A stretch of 19,421 bases of DNA from RGIG1681 sp045596905 (lineage in GTDB: Bacteria; Bacillota; Clostridia; Christensenellales; UBA1242): contig JAZODG010000024.1 of the NCBI GenBank assembly GCA_045596905.1, positions 1 through 19,421 on the forward strand, written 5' to 3'. The translations under genes were made by a program, and so were the position numbers. Numbering within the stretch: the first letter of the stretch is position 1; each line of letters starts with the position of its first letter. Shown here in pieces: positions 7,335 to 15,206 of the stretch. The notes beneath the pieces were generated by a model. The model was not told the DNA's origin and did not search any database. It saw nothing but the letters and a program-made list of their open reading frames with translations.

Positions 7335-8240
7335 ATGGAACTTGTAATTATGGCTGCTGGTATGGGTAGCAGATTTGGTGGTCTCAAACAACTTGAACCA
7401 ATTGACGATAACGGAAACTTTATTATTGACTATTCAATTTACGACGCAATCAGATGTGGTTTTGACAAGGTTGTGTTTATTATAAAAAGAGAAAACTATG
7501 AAGCCTTTAGAGACACTATCGGAAAGAGAGTTGAAAACAAAATTGAAACAGTTTATGTTTTTCAAGAAAACACAAATGTTCCTGAAGGATATAAGATTCC
7601 TGAAGAAAGAGTTAAACCACTTGGAACAGGACACGCTATTCTTTGCACTAAAAATGAAATCAACTCACCATTTGCTGTTATCAATGCAGATGACTTTTAT
7701 GGTTACAAAGCCTTTAAGTCAGCAGCTGACTTTTTGAAAAATAATACAAACGACAACAAATATGCACTTGTTGCTTACAAAGCAGTCAACACATTCTGCA
7801 ACGCATCATCAGTGAAAAGGGGTGTTTGTTATTCAGACAACAACAACTTAACAGAAATTATTGAATCTTCACTCACTAAAAATGAAGATGGTTCAATCAC
7901 TGCAAAACCTATTGATGGTATTCACACAGAGAGCTTTGAAATTGAACCAGAAAGAACAGTTTCAATGAACTTATTTGCTTTCACTCCAAAATTTATGACA
8001 TACCTTGACAACTACTTTGTTGATTTCTTAAACACCAACAAAGACAATCTTGCAAGTGCAGAATTTTTCCTTCCAACAGTTGTTACAAATCTTATTAAAG
8101 AAAACAAGGTTGAAGTTAATGTTATTAGAACTGACGCTGTTTGGTATGGCATGACATATCAAGAAGATAAACAGGTTGTTAAAGATTCAATCAAAGCAGA
8201 AGTTAAACAAGGTGTTTATCCTGAATCACTTTGGAACTAA
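7335..8240 (+). CDS. Sugar-phosphate nucleotidyltransferase-like protein (NTP_transferase fold)
   Basis: This predicted cytoplasmic nucleotidyltransferase would join an NTP and a sugar phosphate. The 301 residues begin with the glycine-rich nucleotide loop MAAGMGSRFGGLKQ (6-19), continue with PLGTGHAI (95-102), and carry a metal-binding Asp pair in VINADDFYG (115-123); SMNLFAFTP (210-218) matches the sugar-site region of the fold. The GGLKQ ending replaces the usual PxTxxxPK, which sets it apart from GalU, RmlA and GlgC and places it in a widespread but poorly characterised group. ATG is preceded by AGGGG (7323-7327). It is monocistronic with its own promoter and terminator. It is not a GlgC by length or motif, so a role in glucosyl-donor supply for the glycogen operon is only a possibility. 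Confidence 0.82.
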   Translation: MELVIMAAGMGSRFGGLKQLEPIDDNGNFIIDYSIYDAIRCGFDKVVFIIKRENYEAFRDTIGKRVENKIETVYVFQENTNVPEGYKIPEERVKPLGTGHAILCTKNEINSPFAVINADDFYGYKAFKSAADFLKNNTNDNKYALVAYKAVNTFCNASSVKRGVCYSDNNNLTEIIESSLTKNEDGSITAKPIDGIHTESFEIEPERTVSMNLFAFTPKFMTYLDNYFVDFLNTNKDNLASAEFFLPTVVTNLIKENKVEVNVIRTDAVWYGMTYQEDKQVVKDSIKAEVKQGVYPESLWN

Positions 8241-8265
8241 GAGAGAATATTTCTCTCTTTTTTTT
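8239..8265 (+). terminator. Rho-independent terminator after the nucleotidyltransferase
   Basis: AAGAGAGAA (8239-8247) pairs with TTCTCTCTT (8251-8259) around a TAT loop and is followed by further T residues to 8265. The stem begins within the TAA stop codon. Confidence 0.87.
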
Positions 8266-8276
8266 ATTTCAAAATA

Positions 8277-8305
8277 TTGAAATGGTTTTTGTTTAATGCT
8301 ATACT
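8277..8305 (+). promoter_or_regulatory. Strong putative promoter of the 377-residue protein
   Basis: TTGAAA (8277-8282), a 17-bp spacer and TATACT (8300-8305) with an extended TG at 8297-8298. The leader is about 15 bases and carries AGAGAGGTGA just before the ATG. It follows the preceding terminator directly, so this gene is an independent unit. Confidence 0.7.
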
Positions 8306-8324
8306 TGTTTTAGAGAGGTGAACT

Positions 8325-9458
8325 ATGGAAAACACCAACAACTTTTTTGAACATTTTGAATTTCAATATACCCCATCAAGCGTTTTGAATGCACTTTTTT
8401 CTGCAAACTATACACTTCTTCGTATTTTGAATGAACAAAAACCACTTGATGCTCCACAGCAAATGGTTTTTACTGCAGACGATATTTTCGGCTCAGGCAA
8501 AAAAGAAAAACTTTATGACTATTGGCTTGACGGAAAAGTTGAAGCTTATGCTGAACTTCGCAGAAACCTTTTTGCTGAAAGCAAACAACACATTCCTTCA
8601 AAACAAGATGCTGACAAACTTTTCATCATCAACTCTTCAAGATTTATGGCCGCTTTCAACAAGGCTTATGGAACAAAGAAAACAATAAGCGATGTGTTTG
8701 ACAGAAGATATATTCTTGACTCACAATTTGCAACAGACTATGCATATAAAAACAATCAAGAAATTGCACGTTCACCAGAACTTGTTGAGTTATTTGGTCT
8801 TTATGATGAGTTCTTGGGATTCTTAACCGATTATTATTGTGTTGAAGCTGCACGTGATATTTATAACGCTCTTGAAGATGACCTTAACTATAACGGCTAT
8901 CGTTCAAATCGTTACAATAAACCTGAGAATCCAAACGTTATGAAACTTGACTGGAACACCTTTGTTGAAATTTCACACTTTGTTGCAGATATTTATGACA
9001 ACTCATACAAGACACTTCAAGACATAAAGAAACTTATGGATTCGCTTGATAAAAAATTGCAAAGAGACCCAGAAAACCCAGACTACAAACAACAAGTTAA
9101 TGACCTAGTTCAAGCTTTTTCACCAGTTTACACCGAAGTGTTTATTTCTGAACACCTGCTTGAATATCTTGATGAAGTTGAAACCAGATTTAATAGTGCA
9201 AACAAAACCTATGAAGGTTTCAGCACAAAAATTAGAGATAAGGTTTTCAACTTTATGTCAAACCAAACATTCTCATCAAACAATCCAGAGCTTGAGATTG
9301 ACACCGTTTATATGCACAGACATGAACTTTCAGATATCATTGACATGCTTCATGGTTTGGCTGGCAGTGATGAGCTTTATAAACAACTTATTAAAAAATA
9401 TCCACTCTGCGAAAGAAAGTCAGTTGACCTATTCGCTCAGAAAGGAGAAAACGAATAA
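8325..9458 (+). CDS. Protein of unknown function, 377 residues
   Basis: I do not recognise a family. The protein is hydrophilic and looks predominantly alpha-helical, with many Asp, Glu, Asn, Tyr and Phe residues. There is no signal peptide, membrane segment, Walker motif, HTH or obvious catalytic motif. Noticeable stretches are NALFSANYTLLRILNEQ (22-38), an acidic/aromatic centre, DIYNALEDDLNYNGYRSNRYNK, and a Lys/Asp-rich helical segment LQDIKKLMDSLDKKLQRDPENPD that could form a coiled coil. It ends with a short KGENE tail. Coding is well supported by a long uninterrupted frame, an AGAGAGGTGA Shine-Dalgarno, an extended -10 promoter and a terminator. It lies between the nucleotidyltransferase and the convergent glycogen operon, but nothing in the sequence ties it to carbohydrate metabolism. 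Confidence 0.85.
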   Translation: MENTNNFFEHFEFQYTPSSVLNALFSANYTLLRILNEQKPLDAPQQMVFTADDIFGSGKKEKLYDYWLDGKVEAYAELRRNLFAESKQHIPSKQDADKLFIINSSRFMAAFNKAYGTKKTISDVFDRRYILDSQFATDYAYKNNQEIARSPELVELFGLYDEFLGFLTDYYCVEAARDIYNALEDDLNYNGYRSNRYNKPENPNVMKLDWNTFVEISHFVADIYDNSYKTLQDIKKLMDSLDKKLQRDPENPDYKQQVNDLVQAFSPVYTEVFISEHLLEYLDEVETRFNSANKTYEGFSTKIRDKVFNFMSNQTFSSNNPELEIDTVYMHRHELSDIIDMLHGLAGSDELYKQLIKKYPLCERKSVDLFAQKGENE

Positions 9459-9460
9459 TA

Positions 9461-9490
9461 AAAAAGAGAAGCAAAATTGCTTCTCTTTTT
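9461..9490. terminator. Bidirectional terminator ending the glycogen operon and the 377-residue gene
   Basis: A perfect 13-bp stem, AAAAAGAGAAGCA (9461-9473) with TGCTTCTCTTTTT (9478-9490), closes a 4-base loop and has T-runs on both strands. It overlaps two bases of the amylase stop codon and begins two bases after the stop codon of the converging gene. Confidence 0.92.
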
Positions 9491-11264
9491 ATTTTGTTTC
9501 AATAATGATTTCAACTTGGTTTTTGCCAAGATTGATTTCTTTAACTTTTTTTCCAGTTAAGAAAGATTTAAACTCACCTTTAAACTCAATATTTAAGTTA
9601 GAGTCTTCAAGGTTGGTCATAACAATGATTCTCTCATTATCATTGAATCTTTCAAAAATAAACTTTCCATGTTTTGAATATAACACATTTATTTCGCCAT
9701 CTTTCATGACAGCAAATTTTCTAATCTTTGTTAACTTTTCAAACCATGCATAAACTTCATTTTTATAGTTATCCCAGTCAAAACAACCCCTTGAACTACC
9801 ACAGTTATCCTGCATGCCATATTCATCACCATAAAAGATTGATGGAACACCTGGAAGTGTGAACATTAAAGCAGTTGCAATTTTATAAAGATTTGTTGCA
9901 GTGACTTCATCATCTTCACAAGACTTTAAAAGTTCACTGAACATTCTTGTTGTGTCATGAGTTGTTAAGAAGTTCATAAGATTATCTCTAACAACTTTTG
10001 GATAATCATTTTCAAGCATTCTTATGGTTGACTCAAGGTTAACCGGTGACTTGGTTCTGATATACTCTAATATTGTTTCTTTTATTGGATAGTTCATAAC
10101 GCTATTAAGCTCATTGTCGGCAAAATATTTGCGACGGGTTGAATAGCTTTCTTTTATTGCAGCGTTTTCCCAAACTTCACCCATAACAACTTTATCTTTT
10201 CCGTATTTATGAACACGGTTTTCAATCTTCTTAACAAATCTGTCAGTGATTTCATCAACAACGTCAAGTCTAACACCACCAACACCAAGTTTCATAAACT
10301 TGTCAATAACACCATTTTCTCCGGTGATATAATCTTGAAAATCGTCGCATTCATGGTTAATACTAGGAAGTGTGTCAATGCCCCACCAGCTATAATATTT
10401 GTCAGGATATTCAATAAAGTTAAACCAGTTATAATAACGTGATTTTGGACTTCTATAAGCACCTAAAGTGTCGAAATTTCCGTCTTTATTAAAGTATATA
10501 GAGTCGCTTCCTGTATGATTATAAACACCGTCAATAACAATCTGCATGCCTTGTTTTTTGGCTTCATCAACAAGGTTTTTAAAATCACTTTCAGTGCCAT
10601 ACATATCGTCAACTCTCATATAATCTGAAGTGTTGTATTTATGGTTGCTGTTTGCAAGCTGAATAGGGTTTAAGTATATTGTTGTGACTCCAAGATTTTT
10701 TAAGTAATCAAGTTTAGATACAATACCCTTAAAGTTTCCACCAAACACTTCAAGGTTAATATAGATTGGGTCGGTTGTGTTTTTATGCAAACTTCCACCC
10801 CAGTCATCACGAAGAGTGAGTGGTTTTCTGTTTTTTACTTCACCAACCTTGCAGAATCTATCAACAAAAATCTGATAGATTATGCCACCTTGCATTGAGT
10901 TTGTGCAATCATATTCTTTTTCAGTAACAAGTTGAAGATAGTCGTCAGCTTTATATTCTGAAACATATGACCTTGTGTCGAATGACCTGTTTAAATATAA
11001 ACAATATCCGTCAAACACAAACTGGAAGTTATACCAATAATGACCTGACTCAACAAAGTCATATTCAAAGAAATAAACGTCTTCAACTTTCGTCATTTCC
11101 AAATATTTATAGTCTGAGTCTTCGTCTCTTTTTAGCATAAAATACGCAATGTTTGGTTTATTTAAGTCTTTATATTCAACAAAGAACGCAACTTTGTTGT
11201 TTTTCGAAACAACACCCTTTGGTAATTTAAAAAGCAAAGGGTCATACTTTGCTATTTCGTACAT
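9489..11264 (-). CDS. GH13 alpha-glucan hydrolase (neopullulanase/cyclomaltodextrinase-like)
   Basis: This cytoplasmic alpha-glucan hydrolase is the last gene of the glycogen operon. Residues 1-100 form a beta-rich N-terminal domain of the type seen in neopullulanases. The catalytic barrel begins near 125 (GGIIYQIFVDRF), with conserved regions DGVYNH (245-250), GGVRLDVVDE (329-338, nucleophile Asp334), VMGEVWE (360-366, acid/base Glu363) and FLTTHDTTR (432-440, Asp437). FYGDEYGMQ (477-485) and a C-terminal beta domain complete the fold. No signal peptide is present. Enzymes of this type cut alpha-1,4 and some alpha-1,6 bonds, so it could provide both endo-hydrolysis and debranching for intracellular glycogen, since no GlgX or pullulanase is present nearby. 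The start has AAGGGGG 8 bases upstream, in the 31-bp gap after glgP. Confidence 0.9.
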   Translation of the reverse strand: MYEIAKYDPLLFKLPKGVVSKNNKVAFFVEYKDLNKPNIAYFMLKRDEDSDYKYLEMTKVEDVYFFEYDFVESGHYWYNFQFVFDGYCLYLNRSFDTRSYVSEYKADDYLQLVTEKEYDCTNSMQGGIIYQIFVDRFCKVGEVKNRKPLTLRDDWGGSLHKNTTDPIYINLEVFGGNFKGIVSKLDYLKNLGVTTIYLNPIQLANSNHKYNTSDYMRVDDMYGTESDFKNLVDEAKKQGMQIVIDGVYNHTGSDSIYFNKDGNFDTLGAYRSPKSRYYNWFNFIEYPDKYYSWWGIDTLPSINHECDDFQDYITGENGVIDKFMKLGVGGVRLDVVDEITDRFVKKIENRVHKYGKDKVVMGEVWENAAIKESYSTRRKYFADNELNSVMNYPIKETILEYIRTKSPVNLESTIRMLENDYPKVVRDNLMNFLTTHDTTRMFSELLKSCEDDEVTATNLYKIATALMFTLPGVPSIFYGDEYGMQDNCGSSRGCFDWDNYKNEVYAWFEKLTKIRKFAVMKDGEINVLYSKHGKFIFERFNDNERIIVMTNLEDSNLNIEFKGEFKSFLTGKKVKEINLGKNQVEIIIETK

Positions 11265-11295
11265 AAAATAAGCCCCCTTGCTTTATTTTAATAGA

Positions 11296-13722
11296 TTAAT
11301 TTTCATTTTTCTTTAGTTTCCAAATTTTTGTAGCATATTCTTCAATTGCTCTATCTGATGAGAAAAGACCCATTGAAGCGATACAATGAAGAACTTTTTT
11401 GTTCCAATATTCTTGGTCTGAATATTCTTTATCCATTCTGTAATATGCATCAAGATAAGAATCAAAATCAGCCAAACACATATAAGAATCTTTATAGTCT
11501 GCGTGTCCAAGCAAATATAACACAAGGTCAGCAAATGATTCGCCACCAATGTCAATATTCATTTTATCAAGAACACTTCTAACTCTTTCACTAGAGATAT
11601 AATACTCAGTGGCGTTATAGCCCCTGCTCTTTATTCTGTCAACGTCATCAGCTCTCAAACCAAATTCAAATGAATTTTCGTGACTGCATTCATCTGCAAT
11701 TTCAATGTTAGCTCCATCACAAGTGCACATCATGAGTGAGCCGTTTAGCACAGCTTTCATGTTACCAGTTCCACTAGCTTCACGACCAGCAAGTGAAATT
11801 TGTTCAGAAACTTCAGTTGCAGGCATCAAAATTTCAGAAAGTGTTACGCTATAGTTTTCAAGGAACACAACTTGAAGTTTATCACGAAGCATTGGGTCAA
11901 GAGTAATTTCTTCAGACACTTTGTTAATCAAGTGAATGATTCTCTTTGCCATTGCATAACCAGATGCAGCTTTTCCTGCAAAGATAAATACTTGTTTTGT
12001 TACTGGCATTTCAGGGTTTTCACGAATTTGATTGCAGAGATAAATGATTCTCATAACATTCATAAGCTGACGCTTATATTCATGAATTCTCTTTGCTTGA
12101 ACAACAAATCTCCATTCTGGATTAATGTCAATATTTTGTGTTTTCTTAACATATTCAGCAAGACGTTTTTTGTTTTCAAACTTAATATCATGAACTTTTC
12201 TAAGAACTTGTTTATCATCAAGATAATTGTCTAATTCTCTTAAAAGCTCAGGATTTTTATAATAGTCTTTGCCAATAAGAGAAACAATAAGCTTGTCAAG
12301 AGCTGGGTTGCATTCTGCAAGCCATCTACGATGAGTGATACCGTTTGTGATATTCATGAATCTATCTGGATAGATTTCAGCATATGCATTAAACAATCTT
12401 GTTTTTAAGATATGTGAGTGAATCTTTGACACACCATTAACTTTATGCGAAGCATAAATTGAAAGGTTTGCCATATAAACATTATCACCACTAATAATTG
12501 CCATTGATTCAAGTTTTCTGATATCGTTTTGGCAATAAACTGCAAGTTCTGCTCTGAAACGTTTATCAAGTTCTCTCAAAATCATAGCGATTCTTGGAAT
12601 GTCTTCTTCAATTTCTTTAAGTGACTTAACTTCAAGAGCTTCACTTAAGATTGTGTGGTTTGTGTAAGAAACAACACCACGAACAGCTTCCCAAGATTCT
12701 TCCCAACCAAAACCATATTTATCAATCAAAAGTCTCATGAGTTCTGGCACCAAAAGTGCAGGGTGAGTGTCATTGATATGAATAGCAACAAGATTTGGAA
12801 GATGCTTGAGGGTTTTGTGATTCTCAAAATACTCTTTCAAAATATTTTGCATTGCTGCAGACACCAAGAAATATTCTTGAGCCAAACGAAGTTCGTTTCC
12901 TTGATTGGTTTTATCAGAAGGATACAAAAGCTTATTGATAAGCTCAATTTTGTTTTCTTCACGAAGAGATTCAATAAATTCACCATTATTGAACTTTGTT
13001 AAGTTAAACGAATTTGTAATACCTTTTGCTTCCCACAAACGAAGAATTGAAACAGTGTTTGAGTCATAGCCACTAATTAACATATCATATGGCATTGCCT
13101 TAACAACTTTTGGCTGTTCAATTACATATGAAAGTTTGTTGTTGTCATAGTTTTGTTTAACGTTTCCACCAAACATAACTTCAACAGCTTGGTCTTCTCT
13201 AGGGTTAAGCCAAACATGTCCTGTTTCAAGCCAACCATCTGGAGCTTCAATTTGTTTTCCTTCGATGAACAATTGTTTAAATAAACCATATTCATATTTC
13301 AAACAATGTCCAAAACCCGGATAACCAAGTCTTGAAATTGAATCAAGATAACAAGCAGCAAGTCTGCCCAAACCACCATTTCCAAGACCTGGGTCGTGTT
13401 CGATGTTATAAACATCGTCAATATTTTTCTTATTTTCTTTTAGAAGAACTTTATATGTCTCTTCAAGTTCCAAATTCCAAAGATTATTTTTAAGCATTCT
13501 TCCAAGCAAGAATTCAATAGACATATAGTGAATAACTTTTTTATCTTTTGAATTTTTTTGATTACACTTTCCGATTCTTTGATAAAGATATCTTTGTGAA
13601 ATCTCTGCAAGGGCAAAGTACAACTGTTCATCAGTTGCTTTGTCGATTGTTGTTGAATAATGTTCGCTTAAATAATTTTGCAAATCTTTTTCTGCATTAA
13701 TTTTTTGAGCTTCTGTTAACAT
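11296..13722 (-). CDS. glgP: Glycogen/maltodextrin phosphorylase (GT35)
   Basis: This enzyme releases glucose-1-phosphate from the non-reducing ends of glycogen and maltodextrins with phosphate and pyridoxal phosphate, in the cytoplasm. The 808 residues are the normal size for a bacterial phosphorylase. Diagnostic motifs are DPGLGNGGLGRLAACYLDS (110-128), IHINDTHPAL (314-323), NITNGITHRRWL (457-468), VVQAKRIHEYKRQLMN (540-555) and REASGTGNMKAVLNGS (647-662), in which Lys656 should bind the cofactor. No regulatory N-terminal phosphorylation segment of the animal type is present. It lies 12 bp after glgA, and its AGGAGA site (13731-13736) overlaps the glgA stop, so it is co-transcribed and probably translationally coupled. 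Glycogen versus maltodextrin preference cannot be read from sequence; the operon context favours glycogen. Confidence 0.96.
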   Translation of the reverse strand: MLTEAQKINAEKDLQNYLSEHYSTTIDKATDEQLYFALAEISQRYLYQRIGKCNQKNSKDKKVIHYMSIEFLLGRMLKNNLWNLELEETYKVLLKENKKNIDDVYNIEHDPGLGNGGLGRLAACYLDSISRLGYPGFGHCLKYEYGLFKQLFIEGKQIEAPDGWLETGHVWLNPREDQAVEVMFGGNVKQNYDNNKLSYVIEQPKVVKAMPYDMLISGYDSNTVSILRLWEAKGITNSFNLTKFNNGEFIESLREENKIELINKLLYPSDKTNQGNELRLAQEYFLVSAAMQNILKEYFENHKTLKHLPNLVAIHINDTHPALLVPELMRLLIDKYGFGWEESWEAVRGVVSYTNHTILSEALEVKSLKEIEEDIPRIAMILRELDKRFRAELAVYCQNDIRKLESMAIISGDNVYMANLSIYASHKVNGVSKIHSHILKTRLFNAYAEIYPDRFMNITNGITHRRWLAECNPALDKLIVSLIGKDYYKNPELLRELDNYLDDKQVLRKVHDIKFENKKRLAEYVKKTQNIDINPEWRFVVQAKRIHEYKRQLMNVMRIIYLCNQIRENPEMPVTKQVFIFAGKAASGYAMAKRIIHLINKVSEEITLDPMLRDKLQVVFLENYSVTLSEILMPATEVSEQISLAGREASGTGNMKAVLNGSLMMCTCDGANIEIADECSHENSFEFGLRADDVDRIKSRGYNATEYYISSERVRSVLDKMNIDIGGESFADLVLYLLGHADYKDSYMCLADFDSYLDAYYRMDKEYSDQEYWNKKVLHCIASMGLFSSDRAIEEYATKIWKLKKNEN

Positions 13723-13734
13723 TATAAAATTCTC

Positions 13735-15204
13735 CTATACATTATTATATGCGTCAAGATATTCTTTCGCTGTTTTGCTCCAGCTGAAGTCAAGGCTCAT
13801 AACAGTTCTAACTTTTTCAGCCCAGCCCTTAGGGTCACGATAATCTTCAACGGCTCTTCTAATTGAGTATTCAAGATCAGCAACAACTGGGTTTGTGAAT
13901 GTGTAACCGTTTCCACCACCAAGACAACCGAAGTCTTTGATTGTGTCTTTCAAACCACCGGTTTCTCTAACGATTGGAACCACACCATAACGGCTTGCAA
14001 CAAGTTGTGAAAGTCCACATGGTTCTGTGAGTGATGGCATGATATAAATATCAGCACCTGAATAAATTTTCTTTCCGATTTCTAAGCTGAATCCAAGAGA
14101 AACATGAACATTCTTTGGATATTTGTTGTTGAGATAGTTGAAGAAATCAACATATTCTCTATCACCTGAACCAACACCAACAAGTTGAATGTCAAGTTCA
14201 TTTACAAGCTTTTCAATACAACCCTTAACAAGGTCAAAACCTTTGAGAGCATTGATTCTTGAACAGAACGCAACGATTGGTTTGTCAGGAACAACTTCTA
14301 AACCAAATTCTTTTTGCAAAAGTTCTTTATTTTTCTTTTTGTTTTCCATATTATCAATATCAAAGTTTGTGTAGATAACTTTGTCGGTTGCTGGGTTATA
14401 GAAGTTATAATCCAAACCATTCAAGATACCTTTAAGTTTATATTCATTTTCACAAACAATTGATGAAAGACCATTGCTGTGTTCAAGTGTTTTGATTTCT
14501 TCAGCATATGTTGGACTAACAGTGATGATTTTATCAGCAGTAACAATCGCACCTTTTAAAATATTAACGTCATTATCTTGGTCAAGAATTGATCTGTATT
14601 TTTCATCAATACCAAGAACGTCTCCCAAAATTTGGCTGCCATATCTACCTTGATATTGAATATTGTGAATATTTAAGATTGTTTTAATCTTTTTATATTC
14701 TTCAGGATATCCTGCAACTTTCAAATATGTTGGAATAAGTGCTGCTTGCCAATCGTTAACGTGAATAATATCTGGCATAAAGTCGATTACTGGCAAGATA
14801 TCAATTACACTCTTTGAGAAGAATGCAAATCTTTCAGCATCATCAAAATAACCATATTCACCATTTTCACGTTTAAAATATTTTTCATTATCGATGAAGT
14901 AATATTTAACGCCGTCATAATCATATTCGAAAACGCCACAATATTCTTTTCTCCATGAGAGTGTGACATAAATATGACCGATATATTTAAAATCTTTTCT
15001 GAAACAACTTGGAATATTGCTGTAAAGTGGAATTATTGTTCTGATATCAATTGTTGGGTCTTCTTTTTTAATTTCCTTTGGCAAGCTTCCACAAACGTCT
15101 GCCAAACCACCTGTTGCACAAAATGGTTGTGCTTCAGATGCTACAAACAAAATCTTTTTTGTTGTTTCTTTTGTTTTTGTTGTTTTATTCATATTTTTCT
15201 CCAT
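13735..15204 (-). CDS. glgA: Glycogen synthase (GT5)
   Basis: This enzyme extends alpha-1,4-glucan using a nucleotide-glucose donor, normally ADP-glucose in bacteria. The 489 residues show the GT5 pattern: an N-terminal FVASEAQPFCATGGLADVCGSLPKE (20-44), DIIHVNDWQAAL near 145-156, FCSRINALKGFDL with the conserved Arg and Lys in the donor site, and a C-terminal PSLTEPCGLSQLVASRYGVVPIVRETGGLKDT. The Lys of the classical KTGGL donor-binding motif is Ala30 here. The first ATG (15204) is 2 bp past the glgB stop with GGGAG about 9 bases upstream. A second ATG four codons in (15192) has GGAG at better spacing and would give MNKTTK, so the start is uncertain by 12 bases. It is co-transcribed with glgB and glgP. 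Confidence 0.95.
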   Translation of the reverse strand: MEKNMNKTTKTKETTKKILFVASEAQPFCATGGLADVCGSLPKEIKKEDPTIDIRTIIPLYSNIPSCFRKDFKYIGHIYVTLSWRKEYCGVFEYDYDGVKYYFIDNEKYFKRENGEYGYFDDAERFAFFSKSVIDILPVIDFMPDIIHVNDWQAALIPTYLKVAGYPEEYKKIKTILNIHNIQYQGRYGSQILGDVLGIDEKYRSILDQDNDVNILKGAIVTADKIITVSPTYAEEIKTLEHSNGLSSIVCENEYKLKGILNGLDYNFYNPATDKVIYTNFDIDNMENKKKNKELLQKEFGLEVVPDKPIVAFCSRINALKGFDLVKGCIEKLVNELDIQLVGVGSGDREYVDFFNYLNNKYPKNVHVSLGFSLEIGKKIYSGADIYIMPSLTEPCGLSQLVASRYGVVPIVRETGGLKDTIKDFGCLGGGNGYTFTNPVVADLEYSIRRAVEDYRDPKGWAEKVRTVMSLDFSWSKTAKEYLDAYNNV

Positions 15205-15206
15205 AT

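Noticed and set aside
7335..8240. Assignment of the nucleotidyltransferase as GlgC, GalU or RmlA
   Set aside because: The nucleotide loop lacks the PxTxxxPK signature of these families, and the length is too short for GlgC.
9160..9753. 197-residue plus-strand frame across the 377-residue gene end and the amylase end
   Set aside because: It crosses the strong bidirectional terminator and overlaps two well-supported genes in another frame or strand.
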